Assembly (NCBI RefSeq): GCF_000297025.1
Contig: NZ_CAKD01000005.1
Span: 1 to 62,614 of the forward strand
Direction of reading: 5' to 3'
DNA length: 62,614 nt
Origin: Lactobacillus pasteurii DSM 23907 = CRBIP 24.76
Lineage (GTDB): Bacteria; Bacillota; Bacilli; Lactobacillales; Lactobacillaceae
In this document: one piece after another, positions 39,588-47,232 of the stretch
Layout: each line of letters opens with the position of its first letter
How positions within the stretch are numbered: the stretch's first letter is position 1
Position numbers and translations under genes: made by a program
Notes under the pieces: generated by a model
The model's input: only the letters and a program-made list of their open reading frames with translations
Database searches by the model: none
Told to the model about the DNA's origin: nothing

Positions 39588-40392
39588 TTCAAACTACAAA
39601 ATTACTGATGCTGACATTAAGCAGATTAATAAACGTTCATTATTTGCTTTCCAATTAGGCTGGAACTATGAAAGAATGCAAAATAGTGGCTATTTGTACA
39701 CGATTTTGCCACAACTTCGCAAGATGTACGGTGATGGCACTCCTGAATTAAAAGAAATGATGAAGGCTCACGTACAGTTCTTCAACACTTCGCCATTCTT
39801 TAACACAATTGTAACTGGTATTGACCTTGCTATCGAAGAAAATGAAGGTATTAAAGGAAAAGAATCAGTTAACGGTTTGAAAGTTGGTTTGATGGGACCA
39901 TTTGCCGCAATCGGTGACTCAATCTTTGCTGCTTTGATTCCAGCTGTATTTGGTGCGTTGGCAGCTGCTATGGCTAAAGAAGGAAACCCAACTGGTTTAT
40001 TCATTTGGGTACTTGCTAACATAGCAATATGTGTTTTCCGTTGGAAACAATTACACTTTGCATACGAAAAAGGTGTATCGCTTGTTACTGAAATGAGAGA
40101 TACCTTGAATGCATTGACTGATGCTGCAACTGTTTTAGGTGTGTTCATGGTAGGTGCCTTAGTTGCAACAATGATTAATGTTAAGTTTGGCTGGGTTCCA
40201 AACATTGGTGGAGTTTCTGTAAATATTCAAAATGACTTGGATATGATTATTCCTAAGTTATTACCTGCTGCAATTGTTGGTTTTGTTTACTGGCTTTTGG
40301 GTAAAAAGAATATGACTTCAACCAAGGCAATTCTAATTGTGTTAGTACTTTGTGTTGTTTTAGGTGGACTTGGAGTTTTAACTAAAGCATAG
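39574..40392 (+). CDS. PTS mannose-family EIID component
   Basis: This 272-residue protein has the EIID signature FAFQLGWNYERMQNSGYLYTILPQLRKMYG and VGLMGPFAAIGDSIF. ATG at 39574 (or 39577) follows GAGGGGGAA and overlaps the EIIC gene by 14 bp; the longer open frame from 39553 has no ribosome binding site. Confidence 0.91.
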   Translation: MMNSNSNYKITDADIKQINKRSLFAFQLGWNYERMQNSGYLYTILPQLRKMYGDGTPELKEMMKAHVQFFNTSPFFNTIVTGIDLAIEENEGIKGKESVNGLKVGLMGPFAAIGDSIFAALIPAVFGALAAAMAKEGNPTGLFIWVLANIAICVFRWKQLHFAYEKGVSLVTEMRDTLNALTDAATVLGVFMVGALVATMINVKFGWVPNIGGVSVNIQNDLDMIIPKLLPAAIVGFVYWLLGKKNMTSTKAILIVLVLCVVLGGLGVLTKA

Positions 40393-40426
40393 AAAAAATA
40401 TAACGATCATGAGTAGTCTTGGTCGT

Positions 40427-40520
40427 TATATATTAGCCTTTAATCACTGTCACCTCTAGATTTGAATTATTTTAAACATGACTTCTTACCAAATCATATT
40501 GGATTGAAGGCTAATATATA
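40427..40520. repeat. 19-bp inverted repeat between EIID and EIIA
   Basis: TATATATTAGCCTTTAATC (40427-40445) and GATTGAAGGCTAATATATA (40502-40520) are inverted copies with one mismatch, 56 nt apart. A smaller hairpin (ATAACGATC / GGTCGTTAT, about 40400-40429) lies just before it. There is no T run, so a simple terminator is unlikely; an mRNA-processing structure or a small inserted element is possible. Confidence 0.6.
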
Positions 40521-40570
40521 TCGATTAAGAATTTAATTGAATAAAACTAAATATGGAAGAGAGAAGAGTT

Positions 40571-40969
40571 ATGAGTAAAGATTTAATATTGATTAGTCAT
40601 GGACAAATGGCAGCTGGAGTTAAGGAGAGTTGTGAATTGATTATGGGACCACAAGAACATGTTCATGCAGTTTGTCTATTGCCTGAAGAAGGTCCTGAAG
40701 ATTTTGAAGTTAAGTTTAATAAAGAAATTGAAGCTTGTAATGACGATGAAATCTTAGTTTTCGCTGATTTGATGGGTGGCACTCCTGCTAATACTATTAG
40801 TCGTTTGATTATGAGTGGCAAAAAAATTCATTTGATTGTTGGAATGAATTTGGCAATGGTTATTGAATGGGTAAATTCTCAAATGGTAGGTACAGAAGGA
40901 GCTTATGTATTAGCTGCTAAGAACGGTATAGTCGACGTAAATAATTTCTTAGCTAATATGAAAAAGTAG
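40571..40969 (+). CDS. PTS mannose-family EIIA component
   Basis: This 132-residue protein has its phospho-histidine (about H10) in LILISHGQMAAGVKES, plus ADLMGGTPANTI and MNLAMVIEWVNSQM. It is the last PTS gene of the operon, separated from EIID by 178 nt containing the inverted repeat. ATG 40571 is preferred by similarity to the other EIIA; an upstream ATG (40553) would add six residues. Confidence 0.9.
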   Translation: MSKDLILISHGQMAAGVKESCELIMGPQEHVHAVCLLPEEGPEDFEVKFNKEIEACNDDEILVFADLMGGTPANTISRLIMSGKKIHLIVGMNLAMVIEWVNSQMVGTEGAYVLAAKNGIVDVNNFLANMKK

Positions 40970-40982
40970 GATAGAAGAATTT

Positions 40983-41020
40983 AGGGTAATAGATTTTGAA
41001 TGAAGCTGTTACCCTTTTTT
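40983..41020 (+). terminator. Terminator/attenuator before the hydrolase gene
   Basis: AGGGTAA (40983-40989) pairs with TTACCCT (41009-41015) with T6 following. It covers an ATG at 41000, favouring the later start at 41039 for the next gene. Confidence 0.65.
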
Positions 41021-41038
41021 AGTAAAGGAATATACAAA

Positions 41039-43066
41039 ATGTTCGAGTACTCTCTTAGATATGTTTTTGATATAAGACACAATTCTGCGGAAAAGGATAC
41101 AGCTTTACTCAATTTTGTTAAGAGTGCGCAGATTGATGATGTTTGCTTTATTATCAATGCGGAAGAGTTAAACCATAGTCACTTAACAAGAGAAGAAACT
41201 CAGCCCTGGCTAGATCAAATAAAAGAGCTTCAAGCTAAATTGAAAGATATGGGGATAACTACTAGTTTAAATCCATGGACTACCATCATGCATTCAGATA
41301 GAGGATTTAAAATAGATAATAAAGTTGGATTTGATACTTTTGTTGATATTGAAGGCAATAAGGCTAAAGATATGGCTTGTCCAGCTGATCCTAAATGGCG
41401 CCAATATCTTGTAGAAAGATATACGCAATATGCCTCAATCCACCCTAAGCGTTTGTGGCTAGAAGATGATTTCAGACATTATAATCATTCACCTCTAAAA
41501 TTAATGTGCTTTTGTCCACGACATATGAAGATATATCAGGAAAAATTAGGGAAAAAAGTGACAAGGCATGAATTCGTCAAAGCGTTGCTAGCCCCAGGGC
41601 AGGTAACGGACGAGCGCAAGATTTATTTAAATCAAGCGCGCAAAGAAATGATTGAAGTTGAACAATTGATCGAGAAAGCAGTTCATGAAGTGAGTCCTGA
41701 AACTGATCTAGGGCAAATGACTTCGTTTCCAGATTGGCATGCAGTTGAGGCAAGAGATTGGGCGGGCTTGTTAGATGCTCAAAGAGGCAAAAAAGCGCAA
41801 CACCCCCGAGTAGTTCGTCCACATTTGCCAGCATATAACGAAGTATCCCCGATAATGTATGGCCGAGATTTTGAAAAATATAGCGTCATTACAGCAGCTT
41901 ATGCAGGAGCAAAAGCTGAATTATATCCTGAACTAGAAAATAGTATGTGGACTAGGCAAGTAAAATCCAATAATTTCATCGCCTTTCAAATTATTACTAC
42001 TGCTTTATTGGGGGCTAAGGGTATTTTATTAAATATCTTTGACATGATGGGCAATGGTATTAACGATAGCTGGGATTATAGTCGCTTGTTAAGCCAAATT
42101 AAACCATTTGTCTCAAAATTGGCAGAAATTAGGATGGATGTTGGTGGTTTAGCTGGTGTTAAGGTTTTAGTTGATCAAGATGCTGTTTTTTATGGTCAGA
42201 CTATCACAGGCAAGTTGGTTGATGAATTATTGCCACAGGATAAACAATGGGCTAGTTTATTAAGTTCATTCGGCATAGCGACAACGATATTGCCGATTGA
42301 TCACGCTACTGTTAATAATATTCAAAATGAAACACTAGCAATTTCAGGTCAATTGCTTCGTGGACTGCCTAAGGCAGAAATTAGGTATCTTTTTGCAAGC
42401 AATAAGATTTTACTTGATGGTGAAAGTGTTCAAGCTATCATTGATTTGGGCTTGGCTAATGAACTTTTGCATATTGTCAAAGCTCAATGGTATCAACCTA
42501 AGACGGCTTATCAATCGTTTGAACAAGCAGATGGACGTCAAGTTAACAATGTTAAAGATCCAAGAGTCACTATGTTGCAACATACTGGAAGTTATCTATC
42601 TCTTGATTATGAAAAGGATGCTGACGTACAAGTATGGACCTCAGCTTATAACTCAATTGATCAGAAATTAGGAAATATGATGACGATAGTGGATCATAAG
42701 GCGATACTTTTACCGATAAGTGCAGATTTAAAGTATGGCTGGGAAGCACAATATTCATCTTATAAGGAGGGACTAATTAAGCAGATGCTTGATGAAATTG
42801 GACCAGTTGATTACTTAACGGAGATGCCAAATGTTAAACTGAAGATTGATCGTACGCGTCGTGAACTTTGGATAGCTAACTTTACTTTGGATGAATATGA
42901 ACAAATAAATTGGCATTATACTCTTAAACCAAATCACCAGGTGGAAGTTACTAGATATAAAAAAGATGCATATCAAGTTGATGAAGTTGAAGTAGAATTT
43001 ATGGATGACTTAGCAGTTATTCAGGTAAGGTTGGCACCTCTAGAATTGATAAAAGTAAAATATTGA
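41039..43066 (+). CDS. Putative TIM-barrel glycoside hydrolase (family not assigned) in the GalNAc/galactose cluster
   Basis: This 675-residue cytoplasmic protein has no signal peptide. The N-terminal region looks like an (alpha/beta)8 barrel: SLRYVFDIRHNSAEKD, TTSLNPWTTIMHSDRG, RLWLEDDFRHYNHSPLKLMCFCPRHMKIY and LGQMTSFPDWHAVEARDWAGLLDA. Acidic residues in WLEDDFR and later in AELYPELENSMWTRQ are candidate catalytic sites. The middle (about 380-560) resembles the glutamine-amidotransferase-like domain of GH42-type proteins, and a small beta domain ends the chain. Similar layouts occur in uncharacterised Firmicute proteins. It takes the place of the GH35 phospho-beta-galactosidase of the gnb operon, so a (phospho)galactosidase role is inferred. 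AAAGGA precedes the start. Confidence 0.7.
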   Translation: MFEYSLRYVFDIRHNSAEKDTALLNFVKSAQIDDVCFIINAEELNHSHLTREETQPWLDQIKELQAKLKDMGITTSLNPWTTIMHSDRGFKIDNKVGFDTFVDIEGNKAKDMACPADPKWRQYLVERYTQYASIHPKRLWLEDDFRHYNHSPLKLMCFCPRHMKIYQEKLGKKVTRHEFVKALLAPGQVTDERKIYLNQARKEMIEVEQLIEKAVHEVSPETDLGQMTSFPDWHAVEARDWAGLLDAQRGKKAQHPRVVRPHLPAYNEVSPIMYGRDFEKYSVITAAYAGAKAELYPELENSMWTRQVKSNNFIAFQIITTALLGAKGILLNIFDMMGNGINDSWDYSRLLSQIKPFVSKLAEIRMDVGGLAGVKVLVDQDAVFYGQTITGKLVDELLPQDKQWASLLSSFGIATTILPIDHATVNNIQNETLAISGQLLRGLPKAEIRYLFASNKILLDGESVQAIIDLGLANELLHIVKAQWYQPKTAYQSFEQADGRQVNNVKDPRVTMLQHTGSYLSLDYEKDADVQVWTSAYNSIDQKLGNMMTIVDHKAILLPISADLKYGWEAQYSSYKEGLIKQMLDEIGPVDYLTEMPNVKLKIDRTRRELWIANFTLDEYEQINWHYTLKPNHQVEVTRYKKDAYQVDEVEVEFMDDLAVIQVRLAPLELIKVKY

Positions 43067-43082
43067 AAAAGTAAAGCAAACA

Positions 43083-43125
43083 TGATATGAACCCCGAAAT
43101 TCGGACAAAAATTTCGAGGTTTTTA
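43083..43125. repeat. Palindromic repeat, copy C; terminator of the PTS-hydrolase operon
   Basis: TGATATGAACCCCGAAATTC is the same as in copy A (9934-9974); the stem closes with AATTTCGAGG and a T5 tract follows. It lies directly 3' of the hydrolase gene. Confidence 0.75.
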
Positions 43126-43381
43126 TTTATGCCCAAATTATTTAAATAAGACAAAATCGGTATAAACAGAAGTATTATGGAATGTTATCTGGATGGGCAG
43201 AAAGAGGATGATACAACTTGGTATATCGAAATTAAGGAAACAGCTATCGAACGAAGATTAATATGCGACTGAAGAGATCAGATTTATGAGTTCATATCGA
43301 TTACCTGATTATTTTTTGTTTCGATACCGACTTAAAAACTGCACGATATAAGACTATTTTACCTATATTATTCGTATTTTG
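43126..43381. other. Non-coding stretch, possibly gene remnants
   Basis: No gene is supported. The longest open piece is 31 codons at 43177-43272 (MECYLDGQKEDDTTWYIEIKE...), without a recognised family. It may be the tail of a lost gene. Confidence 0.35.
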
Positions 43382-43409
43382 TTGACTTAATAAGCTGATA
43401 TTGTATAAT
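43382..43409 (+). promoter_or_regulatory. Promoter of the ABC transporter-adenine deaminase operon
   Basis: TTGACT (43382-43387) and TATAAT (43404-43409), spacer 16 nt. The leader is under 30 nt, leaving no room for a riboswitch. Confidence 0.75.
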
Positions 43410-43432
43410 TTTAGCTATAAAGGAGGACGAAT

Positions 43433-44263
43433 ATGAACAATAGATCAGCGATACATTTAATTGTTCCAGCTTTTTTAGGAGTTTTGATTTTTACCTTTTT
43501 CCCACTGATCCAAATAGCAATTCCTACTTTCCAAGCCAAAGGGAACGTCTTTGCTGAGTATGTTAGATTTTTACAAAACTCGTACAATCTGCAAGTTATT
43601 GCTAGAACGTTCATGATTTCAGTGATAACTGTCATCATTGTTTTAGTCTTAGGTCTGCCTGTTTCGCTTTGGATTGCAAGACAAAAAGTAGGAGTGAAGC
43701 AAGTTTTAAGTTTGCTGATCTTGTTTCCAATGCTGACTAATGCGGTCGTAAGAAACTTTGCCTGGATAATTATTTTGGGCAAGGATGGAATTTTAAACAA
43801 GTTATTTATGGCCTTGCATATTAGCAATCAGCCAGTATCTATTCTCTATACAAATATTTCAATTGTGATCGGATCTGTTTATCTATTTTTGCCAATTATG
43901 ATTACTTCCCTGATTGGCAGTATTTCGGAATTGAATATTGAGGTTGAAGAAGCTGCTGCAGTTTTAGGTGCAACACCATTGACTAGCTTCTTTAAAGTTT
44001 TAATTCCTCAGCTTACTCCTGGAATTTTTACGGGATGTATCTTAGTTTTTGCCGGAACAATGACAGCATATACGACACCGCAAATTTTAGGTGGTAATCG
44101 TCATTTAGTGATGTCAACGCTGATTTACCAACAAGCAATGACCCTTGGAAATTGGCAGAGTGCTAGTGTGGTTGCAATTGTCTTAATTCTAATCTCGGCA
44201 TTTTCAATGTGGTTAATGAGACGCATCAGCCATATGTTAGATAGGAGGCCAAGTCTTGCTTAA
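43433..44263 (+). CDS. ABC transporter permease, spermidine/putrescine (PotB) type
   Basis: This 276-residue membrane protein has about six helices, with the inner-membrane EAA loop EEAAAVLGATPLTSFFKVLIPQLTPGI (about 178-204) that contacts the ATPase. It is the first gene of a permease-permease-ATPase-binding protein-adenine deaminase operon, with AGGAGG 5' of the start. PotB-type sequence does not prove a polyamine substrate; the context suggests a purine-related ligand. Confidence 0.85.
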   Translation: MNNRSAIHLIVPAFLGVLIFTFFPLIQIAIPTFQAKGNVFAEYVRFLQNSYNLQVIARTFMISVITVIIVLVLGLPVSLWIARQKVGVKQVLSLLILFPMLTNAVVRNFAWIIILGKDGILNKLFMALHISNQPVSILYTNISIVIGSVYLFLPIMITSLIGSISELNIEVEEAAAVLGATPLTSFFKVLIPQLTPGIFTGCILVFAGTMTAYTTPQILGGNRHLVMSTLIYQQAMTLGNWQSASVVAIVLILISAFSMWLMRRISHMLDRRPSLA

Positions 44264-45044
44264 TTCCAAAAACAAAATATTGACCGTAATATCCATAATT
44301 GTATTAGCAATTCTAATGTTGCCATTGATATTGGTTGTTATTACTTCATTCAACACGCAAAATTCAATTTCCTTACCTATCGAAGGCTTTACTTTTAATT
44401 GGTATGCCAATATTTTTCAACAACCAGATTTTATTGCTGGGTTTGAATCAAGTTTATTAGTTGCTTTGATTGCTAGTGGATTGGCCTTAATTATTGGCAT
44501 CCCTGCTGTGTACGCCTTAACCCGGTTCAATGTTCCCAAAGCATCATGGTTTCAATCATTCTTCTTAAGCCCAACTTTGATACCAGAAATTGTTATTGGC
44601 TTTGCACTCTATCAAACCATCGTCATAACCATTAGAATCCCAGTGTTCATTGGCTTAATTATTGGACACTTTCTGCTTTGTTTACCTTATGTAATTCGGC
44701 TGATCACGGCTAGTATGTTGCTTTTAGATCGACATATTGAAGAGGCTGGTTGGGTTTATGGTTGTTCGCCAAGAAAGACCTTCTTTTTATTGGTTTTGCC
44801 GAATATTAAGACTAGCATTATCGCAGCATTCATGATGTGTTTTATTAATTCATTTAACAATATGCCAATTTCGCTATTTATGAATGGACCATCTTTGACA
44901 ATGTTGCCACCTGCGATCCTTAATTATTTGCAAAATAACTATGATCCAACAGTTTCTGCAATTTCAGTACTATTGATGGTCTTCACTGGATTAATGATGT
45001 TTTTAGTAGAAAAGGCGATTGGTCTTAAGAGCCTAACCAAATAA
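44256..45044 (+). CDS. ABC transporter permease, PotC type
   Basis: This 262-residue membrane protein has the EAA motif EEAGWVYGCSPRKTFFLLVLPNIKTSI. It overlaps the first permease gene by 8 bp and pairs with it as a heterodimeric channel. Confidence 0.85.
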   Translation: MLNSKNKILTVISIIVLAILMLPLILVVITSFNTQNSISLPIEGFTFNWYANIFQQPDFIAGFESSLLVALIASGLALIIGIPAVYALTRFNVPKASWFQSFFLSPTLIPEIVIGFALYQTIVITIRIPVFIGLIIGHFLLCLPYVIRLITASMLLLDRHIEEAGWVYGCSPRKTFFLLVLPNIKTSIIAAFMMCFINSFNNMPISLFMNGPSLTMLPPAILNYLQNNYDPTVSAISVLLMVFTGLMMFLVEKAIGLKSLTK

Positions 45045-45054
45045 GGAGAAAAAC

Positions 45055-46098
45055 GTGGCAAATTTAGAAGTAAAAAAATTAGCAAAATCATATGATGGAA
45101 AAAACAAAATTTTGCAGGATATTTCTTTTTCTGTCAAAGATGGAGAGTTGGTTTCGATTTTAGGACCATCAGGATGTGGTAAAACTACAACCTTGCGGAT
45201 TATTGCAGGCTTGCTAGATGAAAGTTCTGGTCAAGTGTTAGTTGATAATAAGGACGTGACGAAGGTTCCAGTATATAAAAGGAATTTTGGAATGGTTTTT
45301 CAAAGTTATGCCTTGTTCCCGCATCTTAATATTTTTGAAAATGTAGCCTTTGGACTAAAAATGCACGGCATGAATAAGTCAGAAATAAAAACAAAAGTTG
45401 AAGAGATCTTGGAAATTACTGGTTTAACTGAATACGTCAAAAAATATCCCGCTCAACTTTCTGGTGGACAACAGCAAAGAGTTTCTTTAGCTAGAGCTTT
45501 GGTGATCAATCCGCAACTTTTGCTAATGGATGAACCACTGAGCAATCTTGATGCAAAATTGCGCTTAAAAATGCGTGAAGAGATTCGTCGCTTACAACAG
45601 AAATTGAAGATGACAGTATTGTTTGTCACTCATGACCAACAAGAATGTTTTGCGATTTCAGATCGAGTTATGATCATGAAGGAAGGCAAGATCGATCAAT
45701 TTGATACTCCGCAAAACATTTTCCATCATCCTAGGACTGAATATGTAGCCCGTTTTATTGGCTATGACAACTTTATTCATTTTGAGCAAACTCAGCTAAT
45801 CGATAAGCATCGTATTCAAGTGAAAGGAAGAGTCTTTGAATCAGTTGATGAATGTAAAAATGCTAAGCTGCTGACAATTCGACCTGAAAATATTGAAATA
45901 ACGAGCCAAGATGAAGCTGAAAATGTTATGTCAGGTACGATTATCAGCAATGAATATCTAGGTCAAAGTTTTAAATATCGGATCAAAACGGACTTAGGTG
46001 AATTTCAAGTTGAGGAAAGTCGCAAAAAGATGCGCTTAGTGGGAGAACAAGTAAGCTTGTTCTTACCAGCTAAACATCTCCATGCACTGTCAGAATAG
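45055..46098 (+). CDS. ABC transporter ATP-binding protein, PotA type
   Basis: This 347-residue protein has Walker A GPSGCGKTT (about 37-45), Q-loop FQSYALFPHL, signature LSGGQQQR (about 136), Walker B LLLMDEPLSNLDAKLR, H-loop VTHDQ, and a C-terminal TOBE-like domain (LTIRPENIEI). It starts with GTG (45055) after AAGGAG. It energises the two permeases. Confidence 0.93.
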   Translation: MANLEVKKLAKSYDGKNKILQDISFSVKDGELVSILGPSGCGKTTTLRIIAGLLDESSGQVLVDNKDVTKVPVYKRNFGMVFQSYALFPHLNIFENVAFGLKMHGMNKSEIKTKVEEILEITGLTEYVKKYPAQLSGGQQQRVSLARALVINPQLLLMDEPLSNLDAKLRLKMREEIRRLQQKLKMTVLFVTHDQQECFAISDRVMIMKEGKIDQFDTPQNIFHHPRTEYVARFIGYDNFIHFEQTQLIDKHRIQVKGRVFESVDECKNAKLLTIRPENIEITSQDEAENVMSGTIISNEYLGQSFKYRIKTDLGEFQVEESRKKMRLVGEQVSLFLPAKHLHALSE

Positions 46099-46125
46099 TT
46101 ATTGGGATTTTTGAAAGGAAATTTT

Positions 46126-47184
46126 ATGAAGCTCAAAAAAATTGGCGTTTTAGCTGCAGGTTTAATTGTTGCTGGAGTTGCAGTGGCTACTTCCGCATGT
46201 TCAGCAGGCTCAAGTTCAAATGGTGGAAAGATCGTTGTTTCAACTTTTGGTCTTTCTACTAAGCAAATGCAAAACGATGTTTTAAAGCCTTTTACCAAAG
46301 AAAATGGCGTTAAGGTATCAACTCAATTTGGCGATAGCTCGACTCGATTGACGCAAATTCAACACAATCCTAATTCAGGCGTTGATGTAATTGAATTAGC
46401 TCAAAACAATGCAGTAACTGGCGCTAAGAAGAAACTTTTTGCCAAACTTGATTTCAGCAAATTGAAGAACTTCAAATATTTATCTAGTGCGCAACAAAAG
46501 TTGGCAAAGCAAACAAACTCTGTTCCTTATACTTTAAATAGTATCGGGATTGTTTATAACCCAAAAAAGGTAAATCTCAAGGAATGGAATCAATTATGGG
46601 ATAAAAATCTAAAAGGAAAGATTGCAATTCCAGACATCACTACTACTTTTGGCCCAGCTATGCTTTACTTAGCAGGTGACCATGCCAAAACAGCCGTAAC
46701 TAGTGATAATGGCGCTGCAGCTTTTAAGGCCTTGAAAGAATTGAAGCCTAATGTAGTTAAGACTTATGCTCAAAGCTCTGACTTAAGCAATATGTTTAAG
46801 ACGGGTGAAATTGAAGCAGCAGTTGTTGGTGATTATGCAGTAGGGATGCTTCAAGCAACTAATCCAAATTTGAAATATGTAGTGCCAGCATCTGGAACTT
46901 ATGCTAACTATGACAATGTAGCTATTTTGAAGAATAGCAAGAATAAGGATGCTGCTTACAAGTATATTGATTTCCGTTTGAGTCAAAAGATTCAAAAGAA
47001 GGTTGCAGGTGCCAAGTCACTAAACAACGCCCCTGTAAATACAGCGGTAAAATTGACTGATAGTGAAGCTGCTAATAAAACCTATGGTGATGTTGCCAAG
47101 AGAGCAAAGACAATTGATTTCTTCTATGTAAATGACCATATGTCTTCATGGATTAATCAATGGAATAAGATTATGAATCAATAG
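46126..47184 (+). CDS. Extracellular solute-binding lipoprotein, PotD type
   Basis: This 352-residue protein has a lipoprotein signal peptide with a lipobox-like VATSAC near residue 25. The mature type-2 periplasmic-binding fold includes IVVSTFGLSTKQMQNDVLKPF and NSIGIVYNPKKV. ATG 46126 follows GAAAGGA; the longer frame from 46102 is unlikely. It would bind the substrate of the upstream ABC permease. Ligand-site residues of true PotD were not compared, so ligand identity is open. Confidence 0.85.
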   Translation: MKLKKIGVLAAGLIVAGVAVATSACSAGSSSNGGKIVVSTFGLSTKQMQNDVLKPFTKENGVKVSTQFGDSSTRLTQIQHNPNSGVDVIELAQNNAVTGAKKKLFAKLDFSKLKNFKYLSSAQQKLAKQTNSVPYTLNSIGIVYNPKKVNLKEWNQLWDKNLKGKIAIPDITTTFGPAMLYLAGDHAKTAVTSDNGAAAFKALKELKPNVVKTYAQSSDLSNMFKTGEIEAAVVGDYAVGMLQATNPNLKYVVPASGTYANYDNVAILKNSKNKDAAYKYIDFRLSQKIQKKVAGAKSLNNAPVNTAVKLTDSEAANKTYGDVAKRAKTIDFFYVNDHMSSWINQWNKIMNQ

Positions 47185-47189
47185 TTATT

Positions 47190-47220
47190 AAAGGGGTTGG
47201 CAATAGTCGCCCCTTTCTTT
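47190..47220 (+). terminator. Attenuator between the binding protein and adenine deaminase genes
   Basis: AAAGGGG pairs with CCCCTTT around a 13-nt loop, followed by a T-rich stretch; the next start codon is 12 nt away. Confidence 0.65.
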
Positions 47221-47232
47221 ATAGGTGAGATT

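Noticed and set aside
41039..43066. GH112 galacto-N-biose phosphorylase or GH35/GH42 beta-galactosidase
   Set aside because: The characteristic GH112 and GH35 motifs I know are not present; only a general barrel layout is recognisable.
43382..43432. Purine riboswitch upstream of the adenine deaminase operon
   Set aside because: The leader after the predicted promoter is too short and the conserved purine-aptamer bases are absent.
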